Part shown: in pieces, positions 6,026-7,280 of the stretch
Layout: every line of letters starts with the position of its first letter
Numbering within the stretch: the first letter of the stretch is position 1
NCBI GenBank assembly: GCA_038231495.1
Contig: JBBRLG010000390.1
Location: forward strand, 1-7,280
Direction: 5' to 3'
Length of the DNA: 7,280 bases
DNA from: JBBRLG01 sp038231495
GTDB taxonomy: Bacteria > Planctomycetota > Planctomycetia > Gemmatales > Gemmataceae
Made by a program: the position numbers and the translations under genes
The notes under the pieces: generated by a model
The model's input: only the letters and a program-made list of their open reading frames with translations
What the model was told of the DNA's origin: nothing
Database searches by the model: none

Positions 6026-6757
6026 TCAATAGAACTTCGGGACGTTGATGTTGTAAAACTCCGCTTCCAGGAACTCCAGTGCCAGCGCGAAGTTGAGAAT
6101 GGCAATGTCGTTGCTGTCCGACGGCGTGGAGCTAAAGGTCAACGGCGGACCGCCGTTGAGGCTTGCGATGAAAGGCGAGGCGGAGTTGACCACCTGGCTG
6201 ATAGTGAACGGCCTCTCGAAATTCTGCTCCTGTCCGAAGAGGTTGGTGGTTATATGGGCATTCACCAGCGAGTTGAGCCAGCCCGCATGCCGCGCCTCAA
6301 TCAGCGCGATCGAGCCGGCCGCCGAGATGACCGCCTTGCCGTTGACCGCCGGGAGGGCTCCCAGATAGGCTCCGACTCCCGTATTCTCTAGCGCCTGGGA
6401 CACCAGGAGAAATTTGCGAATGTTGGGCTGGGCCAAGTTCATAAAGGTCGGTTTCGTGCGGGCATTGGCACCGAGCACGTTGAGCAACCCCAGGACGTGG
6501 GCGTTCTCGTGCCTGCGGATGTCGCGGAAGGCCCTGGCGGTGAGTCCCGGATTCGCCTCGCTGGCGTCCGCCTTGGACGCCGTGAGTGCTCCGGCTCCGA
6601 TGACCCCGGCCACTCCCGCGACGCCGGCTGCCCGCCGAAGGAACGACCGACGGGCCGGGTCGCAATCGTTAGGGGGCTGCGGTTCAGCGGCCTGATCCGG
6701 GAGTTGTCGTTCTAACTCCAACGCCTCCAACCAGCCGCTCGTGTTTAGTTCGCTCAT
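6026..6757 (-). CDS. Tat-exported ferritin-like domain protein (Ferritin_2 type)
   Basis: This 243-residue protein is probably exported folded by the Tat pathway. RRSFLR at 36-41 is followed by a hydrophobic Ala/Gly/Val stretch (43-58) and a likely cleavage site near ADA (63-65); 35 residues precede the twin arginines, which is long for a signal peptide. The mature part has the signature residues of a ferritin-like four-helix bundle: HENAH with Glu84 and His87, QALENTGVGAY with Glu124, IEARHA with Glu154 and His157, and a C-terminal ILNFALALEFLEAEFYN with Glu228, Glu231 and Glu233. These could bind a di-iron centre, but activity in this family is largely uncharacterised. The LEFLEAEFY helix normally comes first in this family; here it is last, nine residues before the stop. 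The start at 6757 has AAAGGA 11 bases upstream. In-frame starts at 6769 and 6889 would place extra residues before the Tat motif and look less likely. Confidence 0.85.
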   Translation of the reverse strand: MSELNTSGWLEALELERQLPDQAAEPQPPNDCDPARRSFLRRAAGVAGVAGVIGAGALTASKADASEANPGLTARAFRDIRRHENAHVLGLLNVLGANARTKPTFMNLAQPNIRKFLLVSQALENTGVGAYLGALPAVNGKAVISAAGSIALIEARHAGWLNSLVNAHITTNLFGQEQNFERPFTISQVVNSASPFIASLNGGPPLTFSSTPSDSNDIAILNFALALEFLEAEFYNINVPKFY

Positions 6758-6768
6758 GCTAACAACCA

Positions 6769-6774
6769 TCCTTT
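6769..6774 (-). promoter_or_regulatory. Likely Shine-Dalgarno of the ferritin-like gene
   Basis: AAAGGA on the minus strand lies 11 bases before ATG 6757, which is somewhat long but workable. It overlaps the alternative ATG at 6769, leaving that start with no spaced ribosome site. Confidence 0.5.
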
Positions 6775-6861
6775 GCAGGAAAACGGGAAAAGAGAGGGGC
6801 AGGCCATCTCCCAGAAGGTCCAACAGCCACGGACGTACAGAATCCACCTCAAAAGTGGTGC

Positions 6862-6876
6862 GCCGCACCGTGCGGC
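6862..6876. promoter_or_regulatory. Palindrome upstream of the ferritin-like gene, possible operator
   Basis: GCCGCAC, one base, then GTGCGGC forms a perfect 7-bp palindrome 105 bases upstream of the ferritin-like start. An overlapping GTGCG/CGCAC pair (6858-6868) offers an alternative fold. The symmetry is certain; a regulatory role is a guess. Confidence 0.3.
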
Positions 6877-7280
6877 AGCGACCAGACAAAGCGGGTGCAA
6901 GCCTACTCAGGGCACCCCAATGAAGGCGTAACGTTAATGCAAGGATTATGCCGAAAATAACGAATATTCTAAATTCGTTGCGATTGCAGGAAATACGGAT
7001 TGAACCACTTCGTGTACCGTCCGGAAGCGTTCATAAGGGGTATACAGAAGCAGGCAAGTTGCGCAAAACGTTCATCCGCTTTGCGCAGGGCGACGACGCC
7101 GCTCTGCTGAAACTTGAGGTGGGGATGGAGACGGGCGCCGGGACAGCCGCCTAAGCTCGCGTCTTGGCCGAGTTCCGTCAGGGCAGTAAAGCAGGGAGGG
7201 CCGGCACCAGGCCGCGTGGAGCCTGGAACAAGACCAGGAATACTGCCGGTCGCTTCAACCATTCCACAGGGAAGTCATTC

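Larger units (their letters stand above)
6758..7280. other. Stretch without a supportable gene; upstream region of the ferritin-like gene
   Basis: About 520 bases hold no gene I can support. Short open frames exist at 6948-7154 (plus, 68 codons) and 6969-7262 (minus, 97 codons); they overlap each other on opposite strands and neither resembles a known family. Two inverted repeats stand out: GCCGCAC/GTGCGGC at 6862-6876 with one central base, and AACGAAT/ATTCGTT at 6959-6979 with a 7-base loop inside an AT-rich patch (about 6930-6980) that contrasts with the GC-rich surroundings. Either could be a regulatory site for the leftward ferritin-like gene or for an unseen gene to the right. No tRNA, rRNA or insertion-sequence end was recognised. 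Confidence 0.5.

Noticed and set aside
1639..6757. The three minus-strand genes as one operon or a new system
   Set aside because: The gaps of 134 and about 248 bp contain hairpins, each gene has its own ribosome site, and no shared pathway is evident. Shared orientation and export-type features are not enough.
6948..7154. Small plus-strand frame of 68 codons
   Set aside because: Its only ribosome-like site (AAGG) is 3 bases from the ATG, codon choice in the first half is unlike the neighbouring genes, and no family is recognised. It may be real but I cannot support it.
6969..7262. Minus-strand frame of 97 codons at the right edge
   Set aside because: It overlaps the other small frame on the opposite strand and has no recognisable motif or supporting ribosome site. 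A transposase remnant was considered, but no DDE motif or terminal repeats were seen.

Overview
The window looks like a chromosomal piece of a GC-rich planctomycete, most likely of the Gemmata group. The basis is a combination of protein styles rather than a marker gene: an N-terminal LEPR-XLL-type motif (LESLEARNLLA) on a DUF4214 protein, a zinc-ribbon/transmembrane/leucine-rich-repeat protein with near-perfect 24-residue repeats, a Tat-exported ferritin-like protein, and C/G-run hairpin repeats between genes. This assignment is inference.

Layout. Positions 1-96 hold the last 31 codons of an unidentified plus-strand gene. Positions 187-1509 encode a complete RhlE-type DEAD-box RNA helicase on the plus strand. 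A 17-bp perfect hairpin (1571-1610) separates it from the convergent minus-strand genes. These are, from left to right, a DUF4214 surface or extracellular protein (1639-3291), a zinc-ribbon/TM/LRR protein (3426-5777) and a Tat-signal ferritin-like protein (6026-6757). Transcription runs leftwards from the ferritin-like gene to the LRR gene to the DUF4214 gene. The gaps of about 248 bp and 134 bp both contain hairpins, so three separate units are more likely than one tight operon. Positions 6758-7280 hold no gene I can support.

Function. The helicase is housekeeping RNA metabolism. All three minus-strand proteins carry features pointing beyond the cytoplasm: a Tat signal, a single TM with a large C-terminal LRR domain, and a LEPR-XLL-type N terminus. 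They may belong to the planctomycete cell-envelope repertoire, but nothing here links them in one pathway. The points most worth a second look are the apparent permuted order of the ferritin-like helices, the inverted pair of C/G-run hairpins beside that gene's stop codon, the G9 tract inside the LRR gene and the patterned LRR array.
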